Source of the DNA: CAVONB01 sp963697205
GTDB taxonomy: Bacteria > Pseudomonadota > Alphaproteobacteria > Rhizobiales > Hyphomicrobiaceae
Reading direction: 5' to 3'
Assembly (NCBI GenBank): GCA_963697205.1
Contig: CAVONB010000004.1
Location: forward strand, 1 to 64,000
DNA length: 64,000 bases
Shown here: positions 35,539 through 46,093 of the stretch, in pieces
How positions within the stretch are numbered: position 1 is the first letter of the stretch
Layout of the letters: every line of letters starts with the position of its first letter
The notes under the pieces: generated by a model
Told to the model about the DNA's origin: nothing
The model's input: only the letters and a program-made list of their open reading frames with translations
Database searches by the model: none
Program-made: the position numbers and the translations under genes

Positions 35539-36555
35539 TTATAGCTTCACCGGCAGCCCGCCGTTGCGCGTGGACGCCACGATCGCCTCGAAGATCGACG
35601 TGTTGTCGATCATCTGCTGCGGCGTGAACCGGTAGGTGCCGCGGCCGAGGTTGGCATCGACCCAGGCCTCCAGGTTGTCCTTGACCGAAGTGTCGGCCGT
35701 CGCCGTGAACGAGCGCGTGCTGCGCTCGCCGGGCACCGTCGACACCGTCAGGTGCATCGGCTTGTTCTTGTCGATGGCGCCTTCGGCCACCAGCTCCACC
35801 CAGCCCATGTCGCCAAAGGCCGTGAACCGCGAGTAGTAGGGCGTGCACGACAGCGCCGAGTACATCGCATGCACGCCGTTCTTGAACAGCACCTTGACGC
35901 GCACATAGTCCTCCGCCGGCGGGTCGTAGACGAGCGTATCGCTCTCCGCGCGCACCTCCGAGGGCTCGCCCGCAATGAGACAGAAGATGTCGGTCTGGTG
36001 GATGCCGGTCCCGGTGTAAAGCCCCGCCGGCGACATGCTCGGATCCGGGTTCTTGCGCCAGTTGTCCTTGGGCAGGTGGCGAAACGTATCGTGGCTGCGA
36101 TTGACTTCCATGCTGAGCAGTCGCCCGATCGTGCCATCCTTGATGGTCGCGACCAGCGCCTCGATCGGCTCCAGGTATCTGAGCTCGTGGCCGATGCCGA
36201 GCACCTTGCCGGCCTTCGCCGCCGCATCGAGCATCTGGCGCGCGCCGGCACCTGTCATCGTCAGTGGCTTCTCGCAGAACACGTACTTGCCAGCGGCGAA
36301 CGCGGCGAGCGTCTGCGGCAGGTGATATGCGTTGGGCGAGGCCAGGATCACGCCATCGATCGACGTGTCGGCCAGCACGGCATCGAAATCGCTTTCAACC
36401 CGGAACCCGTACTGTTTCGCACCCTCCGCGATATCGGCGGGCGGCTTGGGATCGACGACCACGCTGACATCGAGCTTGTCCGTCATCGACGCGCTCTTGA
36501 CGAGCTGCTTGCCCCACCAGCCATAACCGGCGACGGCGACGTTCATTGCGGGCAT
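35539..36555 (-). CDS. Gfo/Idh/MocA-family oxidoreductase, copy 2
   Basis: 338 residues from ATG 36555, with AGGAGGA 9 bases upstream. Motifs are as in its neighbours: VAVAGYGWWGKQLVKS, FCEKPLTMTGAGARQM, SPAGLYTGTGIHQTDIF. The acceptor site differs slightly (HQTDIF rather than HMTDM), as does the loop DPPAEDYVRVKVLF, so the three copies may act on different but related substrates or form a hetero-oligomer. Lies between copies 1 and 3. Confidence 0.88.
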   Translation of the reverse strand: MPAMNVAVAGYGWWGKQLVKSASMTDKLDVSVVVDPKPPADIAEGAKQYGFRVESDFDAVLADTSIDGVILASPNAYHLPQTLAAFAAGKYVFCEKPLTMTGAGARQMLDAAAKAGKVLGIGHELRYLEPIEALVATIKDGTIGRLLSMEVNRSHDTFRHLPKDNWRKNPDPSMSPAGLYTGTGIHQTDIFCLIAGEPSEVRAESDTLVYDPPAEDYVRVKVLFKNGVHAMYSALSCTPYYSRFTAFGDMGWVELVAEGAIDKNKPMHLTVSTVPGERSTRSFTATADTSVKDNLEAWVDANLGRGTYRFTPQQMIDNTSIFEAIVASTRNGGLPVKL

Positions 36556-36643
36556 GGAAATTCCTCCTGCGGGCGTCCGGCCGGCGAGCGAGGCGCAGCC
36601 TTGCCGGACCGGATTCGAAATGGCCGAACCGCGAACTGAAAGA

Positions 36644-37657
36644 CTAGAGCCTGATCGCCGCGCCGCCTTTTGCGGCGGAGGCCACGATCGCCTCGAAGAT
36701 CGCGGTGTTGTCGACGAGATGCGCGCCCGTGAAGCGGTAGCTGCTCCGCCCCTGGTTGGCATCGGCCCAGGCGACCAGGTTTGCCGTCACCGTCTCCAGC
36801 GCACCGTAGCGCCAGGTCTTCGAAGTCCGCTCGCCCGGCGCCGTCGACACGACCAGATGCGTCGGCCGGCCCCAATCGACGTTGGCCTCCGAGATGATCT
36901 CCGCCCAGCCCGTCTCGCCGTAGGCCGTGAACCGGCCGTAAAACGGCGTGCACGAGAGCGAGGAGAACATCGCGTGCACGCCCGACTTGAAAAGGATCTT
37001 GGCGCGGACGTAGTCCTCCATCGGCTTGTCGTAGACGAGCGTGTCGGTCTCAGCGCGCACTTCCACAGGCGTGCCCGCAAGCGCGCAGAACATGTCGGTC
37101 ATGTGGATGCCGGTGCCCGTGTAGAGCCCTGCCGGCGACATCTTCGGATCCTTGCGCCAGTTGTCATTCGGCAAAGACTGGAACTGGTTATGGCTGACGT
37201 TGGCCTCGATCGACAACAGACGCCCGAGCTGACCGGTCTCCACCAGCTTGAACAACTCCTCGAACGGCGCCTCGTAGCGGCGCTCGTGCCCGATGCCGAG
37301 CACCTTGCCGGCTTTCTCCGCGGCCGCGACCATGAGCTTTGCGCCTGCCGCCGTCATCGTCAGCGGCTTCTCGCAGTAGACCGCCTTGCCGGCGGCCGAT
37401 GCCGCGATCGTCTGCTGCTCGTGGAACGCGTTGGGCGTCGTCAGGATGACGCCATCGATATCCTTGGACGTGATGACCGCGTCGACGTCGGTGCGTATGG
37501 CGAAGTTGCCGTTCTGGCTGGCGAACGCCGCGATGTCAGCGGGCGGATTGGGATCGGTGCCGCACACGAGCTCGAACCGGTCGGATTGGGCGAGGCAGGT
37601 CGCGATCTGCTTGCCCCACCAGCCGAGGCCGGCAACGGCGACTTTCATTTTCGACAT
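36644..37657 (-). CDS. Gfo/Idh/MocA-family oxidoreductase, copy 3
   Basis: 337 residues from ATG 37657, with GGAGA about 10 bases upstream. VAVAGLGWWGKQIATCLA, YCEKPLTMTAAGAKLM and SPAGLYTGTGIHMTDMF show the same fold and active-site pattern as copies 1 and 2. It is the first of the three to be transcribed and follows the beta-hydroxyacid dehydrogenase by about 59 bases. The frame extends far upstream as a shadow of that gene. Tandem duplication followed by divergence is the simplest origin. Confidence 0.88.
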   Translation of the reverse strand: MSKMKVAVAGLGWWGKQIATCLAQSDRFELVCGTDPNPPADIAAFASQNGNFAIRTDVDAVITSKDIDGVILTTPNAFHEQQTIAASAAGKAVYCEKPLTMTAAGAKLMVAAAEKAGKVLGIGHERRYEAPFEELFKLVETGQLGRLLSIEANVSHNQFQSLPNDNWRKDPKMSPAGLYTGTGIHMTDMFCALAGTPVEVRAETDTLVYDKPMEDYVRAKILFKSGVHAMFSSLSCTPFYGRFTAYGETGWAEIISEANVDWGRPTHLVVSTAPGERTSKTWRYGALETVTANLVAWADANQGRSSYRFTGAHLVDNTAIFEAIVASAAKGGAAIRL

Positions 37658-37716
37658 GGGCGGTTTTCTCCGGATGCTTTTTTGCGTCTCGTCGCCAAGG
37701 CGAGAGTTGGATCGGC

Positions 37717-38610
37717 TTATTTCTTCGACGACATGTCCTCGGTCAGCTTTACCGTCGCGATGAAATCCTCCTCCGCGTGGCCGCGGCTGATGAGCGCCGA
37801 ATACTGCTGGCGCATGATGGCGGTGAGCGGCGCCGGCACGCCCGTCGACTGACAAGCCCCGAGGATCAGGTCGATATCCTTGATCATCTGCCGGCAGGTG
37901 AACGTCGGCGTGTAGTCGTTCTTTTCCAGCGGCGGCGCCTTGTACTTCATAAAGGGCGAGCCCATCACGCTCTCGCACAACACCTCCAACATGTCGTGCC
38001 GCGAGATGCCGCCCTTCTCCGCCATGACCAGCGCCTCCGCGATCATCCCCGACGTGACGGCGACGCCGAGATTGATCGCGAGCTTGCCGTACCGCGCCTG
38101 CTCGTCCGGCCCCAGCCACTTCTGCGACTTGGAGAAGGCCGCAACGATCGGCCGGATCCGCGCAAAGGCCGGCTCGGGGCCCGAGCACAGCACGGAGGCG
38201 ATGCCCGCTTCGACCGATACAGGATTGCCGGAGACGGGTGCGCGCACGTAGGCGATGCCGCGCGCGTCGGCGGCCTTGGCGACCTCGGCGGAGGCTTCCG
38301 GCGAAACGGTGGACGTCTCGACCAGGATCGCGTCGGCCGGCATCGTCGCGATCACGCCGCCGGGCCCCGCCACCGCGGCGATCAACGTCTTGTCGTCGGG
38401 CAACGAGGTGCACACCACGCGCGCGCCCTTCATGGCATCGGCGACGCTGCCGGCCGTCGCAAGCCCGCCCGTCTTCGCCTCCGCGATGCGCGCGGCGCCG
38501 ACATCGTAGCCGACGATGTCGAAACCCGCACCCTTGATCCTCAGCGCCATCGGCAGCCCGAGCTTGCCGATCCCCAGCCACGCGATGCGTCCCGCGTCCT
38601 GCCCGCTCAT
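37717..38610 (-). CDS. Beta-hydroxyacid dehydrogenase, second copy
   Basis: 297 residues from ATG 38610. The dinucleotide fold reads AWLGIGKLGLPMALRI, the substrate loop APVSGNPVSVEAG and the catalytic lysine is in GKLAINLGVAVTSGM. Only family membership is shared with the enzyme at 20700-21611. The start overlaps the stop of the upstream amidohydrolase gene (ATGA), so the two are coupled and a product of the deaminase/hydrolase may be its substrate after further steps. Confidence 0.87.
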   Translation of the reverse strand: MSGQDAGRIAWLGIGKLGLPMALRIKGAGFDIVGYDVGAARIAEAKTGGLATAGSVADAMKGARVVCTSLPDDKTLIAAVAGPGGVIATMPADAILVETSTVSPEASAEVAKAADARGIAYVRAPVSGNPVSVEAGIASVLCSGPEPAFARIRPIVAAFSKSQKWLGPDEQARYGKLAINLGVAVTSGMIAEALVMAEKGGISRHDMLEVLCESVMGSPFMKYKAPPLEKNDYTPTFTCRQMIKDIDLILGACQSTGVPAPLTAIMRQQYSALISRGHAEEDFIATVKLTEDMSSKK

Positions 38611-39968
38611 ACCGTCCCCCGCTGGTAACCGATGGCTTCGAGAATGCGGTCGCCGGAGGCCTTGAGCTTGCCGCGTACCGCGCCGAGATCCTCGCGCACG
38701 AGTTTGCCGTCGCGCTTTCTCCATTGGCCGCCGATCATCACGGCGTCGACGTTGCCAAAGCTCGCCTGCATAACCACGGCGTTGACCGGCTCGTGCACCG
38801 GCCACAGGTTCATGTCGTCGGCGCGGAACATCGCCAGGTCCGCCTGCTTGCCGACACTGAGCGAGCCGATCTTGCTGTCGAGGCCGAGCATCTTCGCCGG
38901 CTCCGTCGTGATCCAGGACAAGGCCTGCCGCGTCGTGATCGTGCTGGTCGCCGGGATATTCTGCGTCCGCTCGCGCGATTCGGAATTATCAAGCGCGCGC
39001 TGCATCTGCAAAGCCACCCGCGCCGACGTCGTCATGTCGGACGAGGTCAGCGTCTCCAGGTCGTTGCCGAGCGTCGGGTTGCCGCCACACGCGAGCAGCC
39101 GCCCCGTGATCGGATGCCCATGCCCCGCGCACATCTCGCTGTCCGGCGTCACCGAAAACGACACGCCCAGGTCGACATAGCGCCTGAGCCGGTCATTGGA
39201 GAAGTCGCAACCGTGCACGATGTTGACACCCGGCCCGACGAGGCCGTCGGCTTCCAGCATGTCCCAGCCGCCCGGCGTCTTCGCCACCGGCCCCGCCTGA
39301 TGCATGGACGCGATCAGGCCGAGTTCTTTGGCCATGCGGAAGTCGTGCCGCGACACCTCGATCGTCGAATAGTGCGGCCCCAGGATCGCAAGCCCCAGCG
39401 TCACCAGTTGATCGCGGCTCGCGAAGGGACCCTTCATCAGCCGCTCGACCTCATGTCTGGGATGTGGCACCTCCGAAAAGTGCGGCTGGCCGGGCTTGGG
39501 ATCGGGCTTGGGCGAGCCGTGCAGGAACACCGCCCGCAGGCCACTTTGGAACAGCCCCTCCACGGCCGCGTCCGTATGCTCCGGCGTCGGGTTGTTGTGG
39601 CACCAGTCGACCAGCGTCGTCGTGCCCGCGTCTATCTGGGTCAACGCGCCCGCGAGCGTCGCGATGCCGATGTCCTCGGGCCGGAATTGCGTCGCAAGCC
39701 CACGATGCACCCACTTGAAGTACTCAAGCAGCGTCCAGTTGGCCGCGATGCCCTTCAGCGCCGCCTGCCAGGTGTGCATATGTGCGTTGATGAAGCCCGG
39801 CGTCACGATCCGGTGCGTACCGTCGATCACCTGGGCATCATCGACGGCGAGGTTGCGTCCGATGGCGGCGATCGTCTCGCCCTCGATCAGGATGTCTCCG
39901 GGCACCAGGTCGCCCAGCGCCTTTTCCATGGTGACGATCATCGCGTTGCGGATCAGCGTTCTGGCCAT
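38607..39968 (-). CDS. Amidohydrolase of the ATZ/TRZ/cytosine-deaminase type
   Basis: 453 residues. Metal-binding HMHTWQ follows the strand RIVTPGFINA; further ligands are in GLIASMHQAG, NIVHGCDFSND and the aspartate of VTPDSEMCAG. The C-terminal small domain (KIGSLSVGKQADLAMFRA) completes the composite fold. Family members deaminate or dechlorinate triazines, S-adenosylhomocysteine, guanine or cytosine, or hydrolyse cyclic amides. In most deaminases an HxD/E near the second histidine is needed; assignment here is uncertain. It heads a set of five genes (amidohydrolase, dehydrogenase, three Gfo/Idh). Confidence 0.85.
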   Translation of the reverse strand: MARTLIRNAMIVTMEKALGDLVPGDILIEGETIAAIGRNLAVDDAQVIDGTHRIVTPGFINAHMHTWQAALKGIAANWTLLEYFKWVHRGLATQFRPEDIGIATLAGALTQIDAGTTTLVDWCHNNPTPEHTDAAVEGLFQSGLRAVFLHGSPKPDPKPGQPHFSEVPHPRHEVERLMKGPFASRDQLVTLGLAILGPHYSTIEVSRHDFRMAKELGLIASMHQAGPVAKTPGGWDMLEADGLVGPGVNIVHGCDFSNDRLRRYVDLGVSFSVTPDSEMCAGHGHPITGRLLACGGNPTLGNDLETLTSSDMTTSARVALQMQRALDNSESRERTQNIPATSTITTRQALSWITTEPAKMLGLDSKIGSLSVGKQADLAMFRADDMNLWPVHEPVNAVVMQASFGNVDAVMIGGQWRKRDGKLVREDLGAVRGKLKASGDRILEAIGYQRGTV

Positions 39969-40016
39969 GTCTCGTCCTTCTGTCTCTTGTATCGGTCCAC
40001 CGGCGGGGCGTTCGGA

Positions 40017-41084
40017 TCAAACCGACTGCGGCGCCGCCCCGGCCCAGGCCCTCGCGATCAACGACCGGATCGCCGCGCGCTCGATCGCGCGCGGATTCCA
40101 GTACGGGTTCTTCACCGCAAGATCGGCCGCACGGTCGATCCCGCTCTCGGGCATGCCGAGATCCTTCAGCGCCATCGGTGCGCCCAGCGATCGCGCCAGT
40201 GCCTGAAGCCCCGACGCCGCGTCTTGCGCACCGAGCGCCCGCGCGACCCGCATCATCGCATCCGGCGCCGCCGGGGCGTTATAGGCCGTGGCGTGCGGCA
40301 GCACGATCGTGTGCGTCTCCGCGTGCGGCAGGTCGAACGTACCCCCCAGAGTGTGGCAGAGCTTGTGATGCAGCGCCATCCCGACCGCACCGAGACAGAC
40401 GCCCGCCAGCCAGGCCCCGTAGAGCGCTGTGCCGCGGGCCTCCGCGTCCTCCGGTGCGCGCACGATCACCGGCAGCGCACCGGCCAGCGCCCGGATACTC
40501 TCCTCTGCCATCAGCGAGATGATCGGGTTGCGCTCCCTGGCATAAAGCGCCTCCACGGCATGCGCGATCGCATTCATCCCGCTGACGGCCGCGAGCCGTG
40601 GCGGCAGCGAAAGCGTCAGGTCGACATCATAGATCACCGTCTCCGGCAGCACCTCCGGGCTCGACAGCGTCGTCTTAACCCCGTCCTTGGTCTCCCCCAG
40701 GATCGGCGTCATCTCCGAGCCGGCATAGGTTGTCGGCACAATGATCTGCGGCATCCGCGTGCGCAGCGCGATCGCCTTGGCAAGACCCGTGGTCGAACCA
40801 CCCCCGATCGCCACCACCAGATCGGCCCCCAGCCGCTCCACGACCGCCATCGCCCGCTCGGTCACAACCACCGGCGTGTGCATGGCCGCCGCCGCGAACA
40901 CGCCCGCCGCACGCCCCCCGAGCCCGTCCGCGACCGCCTGCGCATCCGCCGCCTGCCGCGGCGTGACGACGATCAGCGCCTTGCGCCCGCCCAGGCGATC
41001 GATCTCGGCTCCGAGTTGCTGCAGCGTCCCGCTGCCGAAGATCACGCGCGCTGCCTGTGCGTTGTAGACAAAAGGCTCAATCAT
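40017..41084 (-). CDS. Maleylacetate reductase (iron-containing alcohol dehydrogenase family)
   Basis: 355 residues. Matches the maleylacetate reductase branch (TfdF, MacA, GraC, PcpE): FVYNAQAARVIFGSGTLQQL at the N terminus, IGGGSTTGLAKAIALR, VPTTYAGSEMTPILGETK, and the metal-site region with ALHHKLCHTLGGTFDLPHAE. It reduces maleylacetate to 3-oxoadipate with NAD(P)H, the last specific step of the hydroxyquinol, chlorocatechol and resorcinol routes. The start is ATG 41084. It lies 48 bases upstream of the amidohydrolase, so it probably leads the same operon. A hydroxyquinol dioxygenase is not in the window. Confidence 0.87.
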   Translation of the reverse strand: MIEPFVYNAQAARVIFGSGTLQQLGAEIDRLGGRKALIVVTPRQAADAQAVADGLGGRAAGVFAAAAMHTPVVVTERAMAVVERLGADLVVAIGGGSTTGLAKAIALRTRMPQIIVPTTYAGSEMTPILGETKDGVKTTLSSPEVLPETVIYDVDLTLSLPPRLAAVSGMNAIAHAVEALYARERNPIISLMAEESIRALAGALPVIVRAPEDAEARGTALYGAWLAGVCLGAVGMALHHKLCHTLGGTFDLPHAETHTIVLPHATAYNAPAAPDAMMRVARALGAQDAASGLQALARSLGAPMALKDLGMPESGIDRAADLAVKNPYWNPRAIERAAIRSLIARAWAGAAPQSV

Positions 41085-41376
41085 CCTGATGCTCCCTGAC
41101 TGCCGCCCACTTTTCTTGCATGGCGAAGGCCTTCAGTCGCGATAAACACCTTCGCTCCTGAGGCAAGAACGCTACAGGTAGCGCCGCATCGGCGTCGAGC
41201 GACATCCCGAAATGTCCGGACGGATCAGCCTTGATCGGAAAATCTGCTCCATTTCGACGCTCTGGGCACACAACACCCCGCGCCTGTCTACTCAGACCCA
41301 TGCCGACAATTAACCAGCCTTTATCCAGTCGGGCTTACTTTGCTCACGTGAGAGTGGAACGAGACGTGTGCGGCCA

Positions 41377-42258
<882 letters not shown>

Positions 42259-42291
42259 GATGCTCCAGACACGACTAATGAAGGTCACGTC

Positions 42292-44364
42292 ATGAAGACA
42301 GCGCACGCCGCACCAGAGCTCACGCCCGCCAGAGGCGACCAGTCGATCGGGCGCATCGTATCCGTGACCGGTTCGAAAGCCATCCTGATGCTGGACGGCA
42401 TGGGCTTCGGCAAGGCCGCTGGTCAGGTCGACCGTCCCGAGATGGGCACCCTTCTCGCCATCGACACGATGAATACCGTCGTGCTGGCCATCGTATCGGG
42501 CCTCTCCGTACCGGTGCCCGCCCACAACGAGACCGAAACCGAGGTCTGGATCGCAGAGCTCGGCCTCGTCGGCGAGCTTTGGAAGCGCGACGGGCGCGCC
42601 GTCAGCTTCAATCGCGGCGTCACCATCTACCCGATGCTCGGCGACCGCGTCCGCGTCGCCAGCAAGGCCGAGCTCGAGCTCGCTTTCTGCGGCGACACGC
42701 GCAATTCCGTGCGCGTCGGCTTCATCAAGCAGGACGCCTCCATTCCCGCGATGATCCGTGTCGACGATCTGCTCGGCAAGCACTTCGCCATTCTCGGCAC
42801 GACCGGCACCGGCAAGTCGTGCACGACGGCGCTGGTGCTGCGCTCGATCCTCGACAAGAACCCCGCCGCCCACATCGTTCTGCTCGACCCGCACAACGAG
42901 TACGCGACCGCCTTCGGCGACTGGGCCGAGGTCGTCTCGCCGCGCAACATGCAGCTTCCCTTCTGGCTGTTGACGTTCGAGGAGATCGTCGAGGTCCTGG
43001 TCGCCGATCACTCGCGCAAGAACGAGATCGAGATCCTCCAGGAGCTGATCCCGATCGCCAAGAGCCGCTACAGCGCCGGCCGCACCAACGACAAGCAGGC
43101 GGTCCGCCGCGGCGTACTCGATCACGGCCGCTTCACCGTCGACACGCCCGTTCCCTATCGCATCTCCGACCTCACCGCGCTGATCGACGAGCGCATGGGC
43201 AAGCTGGAGAACAAGAAGGACCTGACGCCGTACCGCAACCTGAAGCATCGCATCGATGCGATCTCGCAGGACAGCCGCTTCGGCTTCATGTTCGGCTCGC
43301 TCACCGTCTACGACGGCATGGCCCAGATCCTCGGCCGCATCTTCCGCGTGCCCGTCAACAACAAGCCGATCACCATCCTGGAGCTGACCGGCCTGCCGAC
43401 CGAGATCGTCTACGTCGTCGTCTCGGTGCTGTGTCGCATGACCTTCGACTTCGCGCTGTGGTCGGAAGGCAAGGTGCCGGTGACGCTGGTGTGCGAGGAA
43501 GCCCACCGCTACGTGCCCGCCGACGCCTCGCTCGGCTTCGAGCCCTGCAAGCGCGCCATCGCCAAGATCGCCAAGGAAGGCCGCAAGTACGGCGCCTCGC
43601 TGTGCATCGTCACGCAGCGTCCCGCTGAGATCGACGCGACCATCCTGTCCCAGTGCAACACCGTCTTCGCCCTGCGCATGTCGAATGACCGCGACCAGGC
43701 GATCGTCCATTCCGCCGTGTCCGACACCGGTTCGGGCCTGCTCGAGTTCCTGCCCGCGCTCGGCCAGCGCGAGGCGATCGCATTCGGCGACGGCGTCGCG
43801 CTGCCGGTCCGTATCAAGTTCGACGAGCTGCCGGCGGACTGCCTGCCGCGGTCGTCGACGGCCCGCTTCTCGGAGCGCTGGCAGGCTTCCGTCGGTGACG
43901 AGAACCTGCTTGAAATGGTCGTCGAGAAGTGGCGCAACTCCGGCGCGGCCGGCGGCGAGACGAGCAACATGGCGATGATGGCTGACGCCCTCGGCATCCC
44001 CGATGGCCCCGATGCCGAGCCGACGATTCCCGCCCATCAGATCCCGCGCGCCCGCGATCCCTACGACGCACCGCGCAGCGCGCAGCCCGCGGCCCCGATG
44101 TCGATGGCACCCGCACCGGCACCCGCCGCCGATCCCCACCAGCAAGGCGCCTCCCGCCGCCTCGACCAGCTCCTGCGCCGCGACGGCGCAGCACCGCCCG
44201 CACCCGCCGGGCGCCCGGCGCCCGCGATGCGCCGTCCGGTTGCCGCGGCACCTCAAGTCCAGCCCGCCGCGCCGCCCGCTGCCGCACCGCCGCGGGTCGA
44301 AGCAGCCGCCGTCGGCGGTGGCGCGTTGCGCTCCCTGCGTGAACGCCTGATCAGCAGAAACTGA
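42292..44364 (+). CDS. HerA-type hexameric ATPase
   Basis: 690 residues. The N-terminal barrel (HAS-barrel-like, GRIVSVTGSKAILMLDG) is followed by a FtsK/HerA ATPase core: Walker A LGTTGTGKSCTTALVLRS, Walker B region TLVCEEAHRYVPAD, sensor RKYGASLCIVTQRPAEIDA and an arginine-finger region near ALRMSNDRDQAIV. The last 140 residues are Pro/Ala-rich and disordered, with a basic end (LRSLRERLISRN). HerA ATPases translocate DNA, usually with the NurA nuclease, which is not seen here. Single HerA proteins of this size are common in alphaproteobacteria. Pairing with the upstream kinase is likely transcriptional. Confidence 0.88.
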   Translation: MKTAHAAPELTPARGDQSIGRIVSVTGSKAILMLDGMGFGKAAGQVDRPEMGTLLAIDTMNTVVLAIVSGLSVPVPAHNETETEVWIAELGLVGELWKRDGRAVSFNRGVTIYPMLGDRVRVASKAELELAFCGDTRNSVRVGFIKQDASIPAMIRVDDLLGKHFAILGTTGTGKSCTTALVLRSILDKNPAAHIVLLDPHNEYATAFGDWAEVVSPRNMQLPFWLLTFEEIVEVLVADHSRKNEIEILQELIPIAKSRYSAGRTNDKQAVRRGVLDHGRFTVDTPVPYRISDLTALIDERMGKLENKKDLTPYRNLKHRIDAISQDSRFGFMFGSLTVYDGMAQILGRIFRVPVNNKPITILELTGLPTEIVYVVVSVLCRMTFDFALWSEGKVPVTLVCEEAHRYVPADASLGFEPCKRAIAKIAKEGRKYGASLCIVTQRPAEIDATILSQCNTVFALRMSNDRDQAIVHSAVSDTGSGLLEFLPALGQREAIAFGDGVALPVRIKFDELPADCLPRSSTARFSERWQASVGDENLLEMVVEKWRNSGAAGGETSNMAMMADALGIPDGPDAEPTIPAHQIPRARDPYDAPRSAQPAAPMSMAPAPAPAADPHQQGASRRLDQLLRRDGAAPPAPAGRPAPAMRRPVAAAPQVQPAAPPAAAPPRVEAAAVGGGALRSLRERLISRN

Positions 44365-44627
44365 CGCAACACTCTTTGTTGCCTTTGTTTTCAGTCATCC
44401 ATCAGCGGCGGCAGGCACGCGCGCCCGACGCGTCATCCGCGCGCCAGCCGCCAAATCTCGCGCGCAGGATGCGCCGCGCAACTGTGCGGTAAACTGGCAA
44501 ACTGCCTTGAGCACGTCCCAAGCCGTTGCTAAGCGTTGAGGACGGATGACGCGACTCGATCTGGCGCGGTCTGCCGACGTGGGTCGGCCAGCTAGTCGGC
44601 GCATGTCTGCCAAAGAGGCCAGGTTCC

Positions 44628-46078
44628 ATGCCGAATGCCATTTATCCCGTCGTCCTCTCAGGCGGATCGGGCACCCGACTGTGGCCGCTGTCGCGGGCCA
44701 TGTACCCCAAGCAGTTCATTCATTTCTTCAACGGCCAGAGCGCAAGCTTCCTCGCCGCGTCGCTCAAGCGCCTGAGCCCCGCGCTCGGCTTCGAGCCACC
44801 GATCGTGCTCGGCAACTCCGACCATCGCTTCCTCATCAAGGAAGAGCTCGATGCGCTCGCAATCGAGGCAAAGCGCATCGTCCTCGAGCCGGTGGCGCGC
44901 AACACCGCGGCCGCGATCGCGGTGGCCGCCATCTCCGCCGTCAATGAGAACCCCAACGCAGTCCTCGCGGTGATGCCCTCCGATCACGTCATCCGCGACG
45001 AAGCCAAGTTCGTCGAGGCGATCCGCCGCGCCGCCGTCGTCGCCGCCACCGGCAAGCTCGTCCTGTTCGGCATCAAGCCCGACTGCGCCCACACCGGCTA
45101 CGGCTACATTCGCCAGGGCAGCGCGCTCGAAGGCTTTTCCGGTGCCGCATTCGGCGTCGATGCCTTCTACGAGAAGCCCGACGCCGCGACCGCCGAGCGC
45201 TATCTCGCCGACGGCCACTTCTTCTGGAACAGCGGCATCTTCGTGCTGCACGCGCGCACCTTCATCGACGAGCTCGCACGCCTCCAGCCGCAGATCCTCG
45301 AAGCCGCCACGCACCGCACTGACGCGCGCAGTCAACGATCTCGGCTTCCTGCGCCTCGATCGCGCAGCCTTCGCCCAGTCGCCCAACATCTCCGTCGACT
45401 ATGCCGTCATGGAGAAGACCGCACAGGCCGCCATGCTGCCGATCGACGTCGGCTGGAACGACGTCGGCTCCTGGTCCTCGCTGTGGGAGATCGCCCCCCA
45501 CGACGCGCTCGGACAATTTCGTGCACGGCGACGCGATCCTGGAGGATTCCTCCGGTCTCTACGTCCACAGCGAGAAGTCCCTCGTCGCCACCATCGGCGT
45601 CAAGGATCTCATCATCGTCGACACGCCCGACGCCCTGCTCGTCGCCGACAAGTCGCGCGCCCAGGACGTCTCCCAGGTCGTCAAGCGCCTCAAGCAGTCG
45701 AACCGCAAGGAGCAGGAACAGCACCTGCGGAACTACCGTCCGTGGGGCTATTTCGAGACGCTGTCGATCGGCGGCCGCTTCCAGGTCAAGCTGCTGCACG
45801 TCAAGCCGGGCGGCAAGCTCTCCATGCAAATGCACCATCACCGCTCCGAGCATTGGGTGGTCGTGCAGGGCACCGCCAAGGTCGTCGTCGGCGAGATCGA
45901 GAAGCTCGTGCGCGAGAACGAGAGCGTCTACATCTTCTCGACCCAGTGGCACCGCCTGGAGAACCCCGGCAAGGTGCCGCTCGAGATCATCGAGGTGCAG
46001 ATCGGCTCCTACCTCGGCGAAGACGACATCATGCGCACCGACGACATCTACCACCGCGCGCCCGAGGAGACGAAGTAG
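44628..46078 (+). CDS. manC: Mannose-1-phosphate guanylyltransferase / mannose-6-phosphate isomerase, two extra bases
   Basis: Bifunctional type II enzyme that makes GDP-mannose for surface polysaccharides: 482 residues after correction. N-terminal nucleotidyltransferase: PVVLSGGSGTRLWPLSR, FYEKPDAATAERYL and FFWNSGIFVLHARTF. C-terminal cupin isomerase: RPWGYFETLSIGGRFQVK and MQMHHHRSEHWVVVQGTAKV. The protein runs through three frames, with one extra base near 45318 (before ALTRAVNDLGFLRLD) and one near 45512 (before DNFVHGDAILED). Both halves keep all motifs, so the breaks look like sequence errors. It is convergent with rfbC, 15 bases away; the pair suggests mannose- and rhamnose-containing glycans. 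Confidence 0.9.
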
Positions 46079-46093
46079 GCGAGCGGCTGGACA

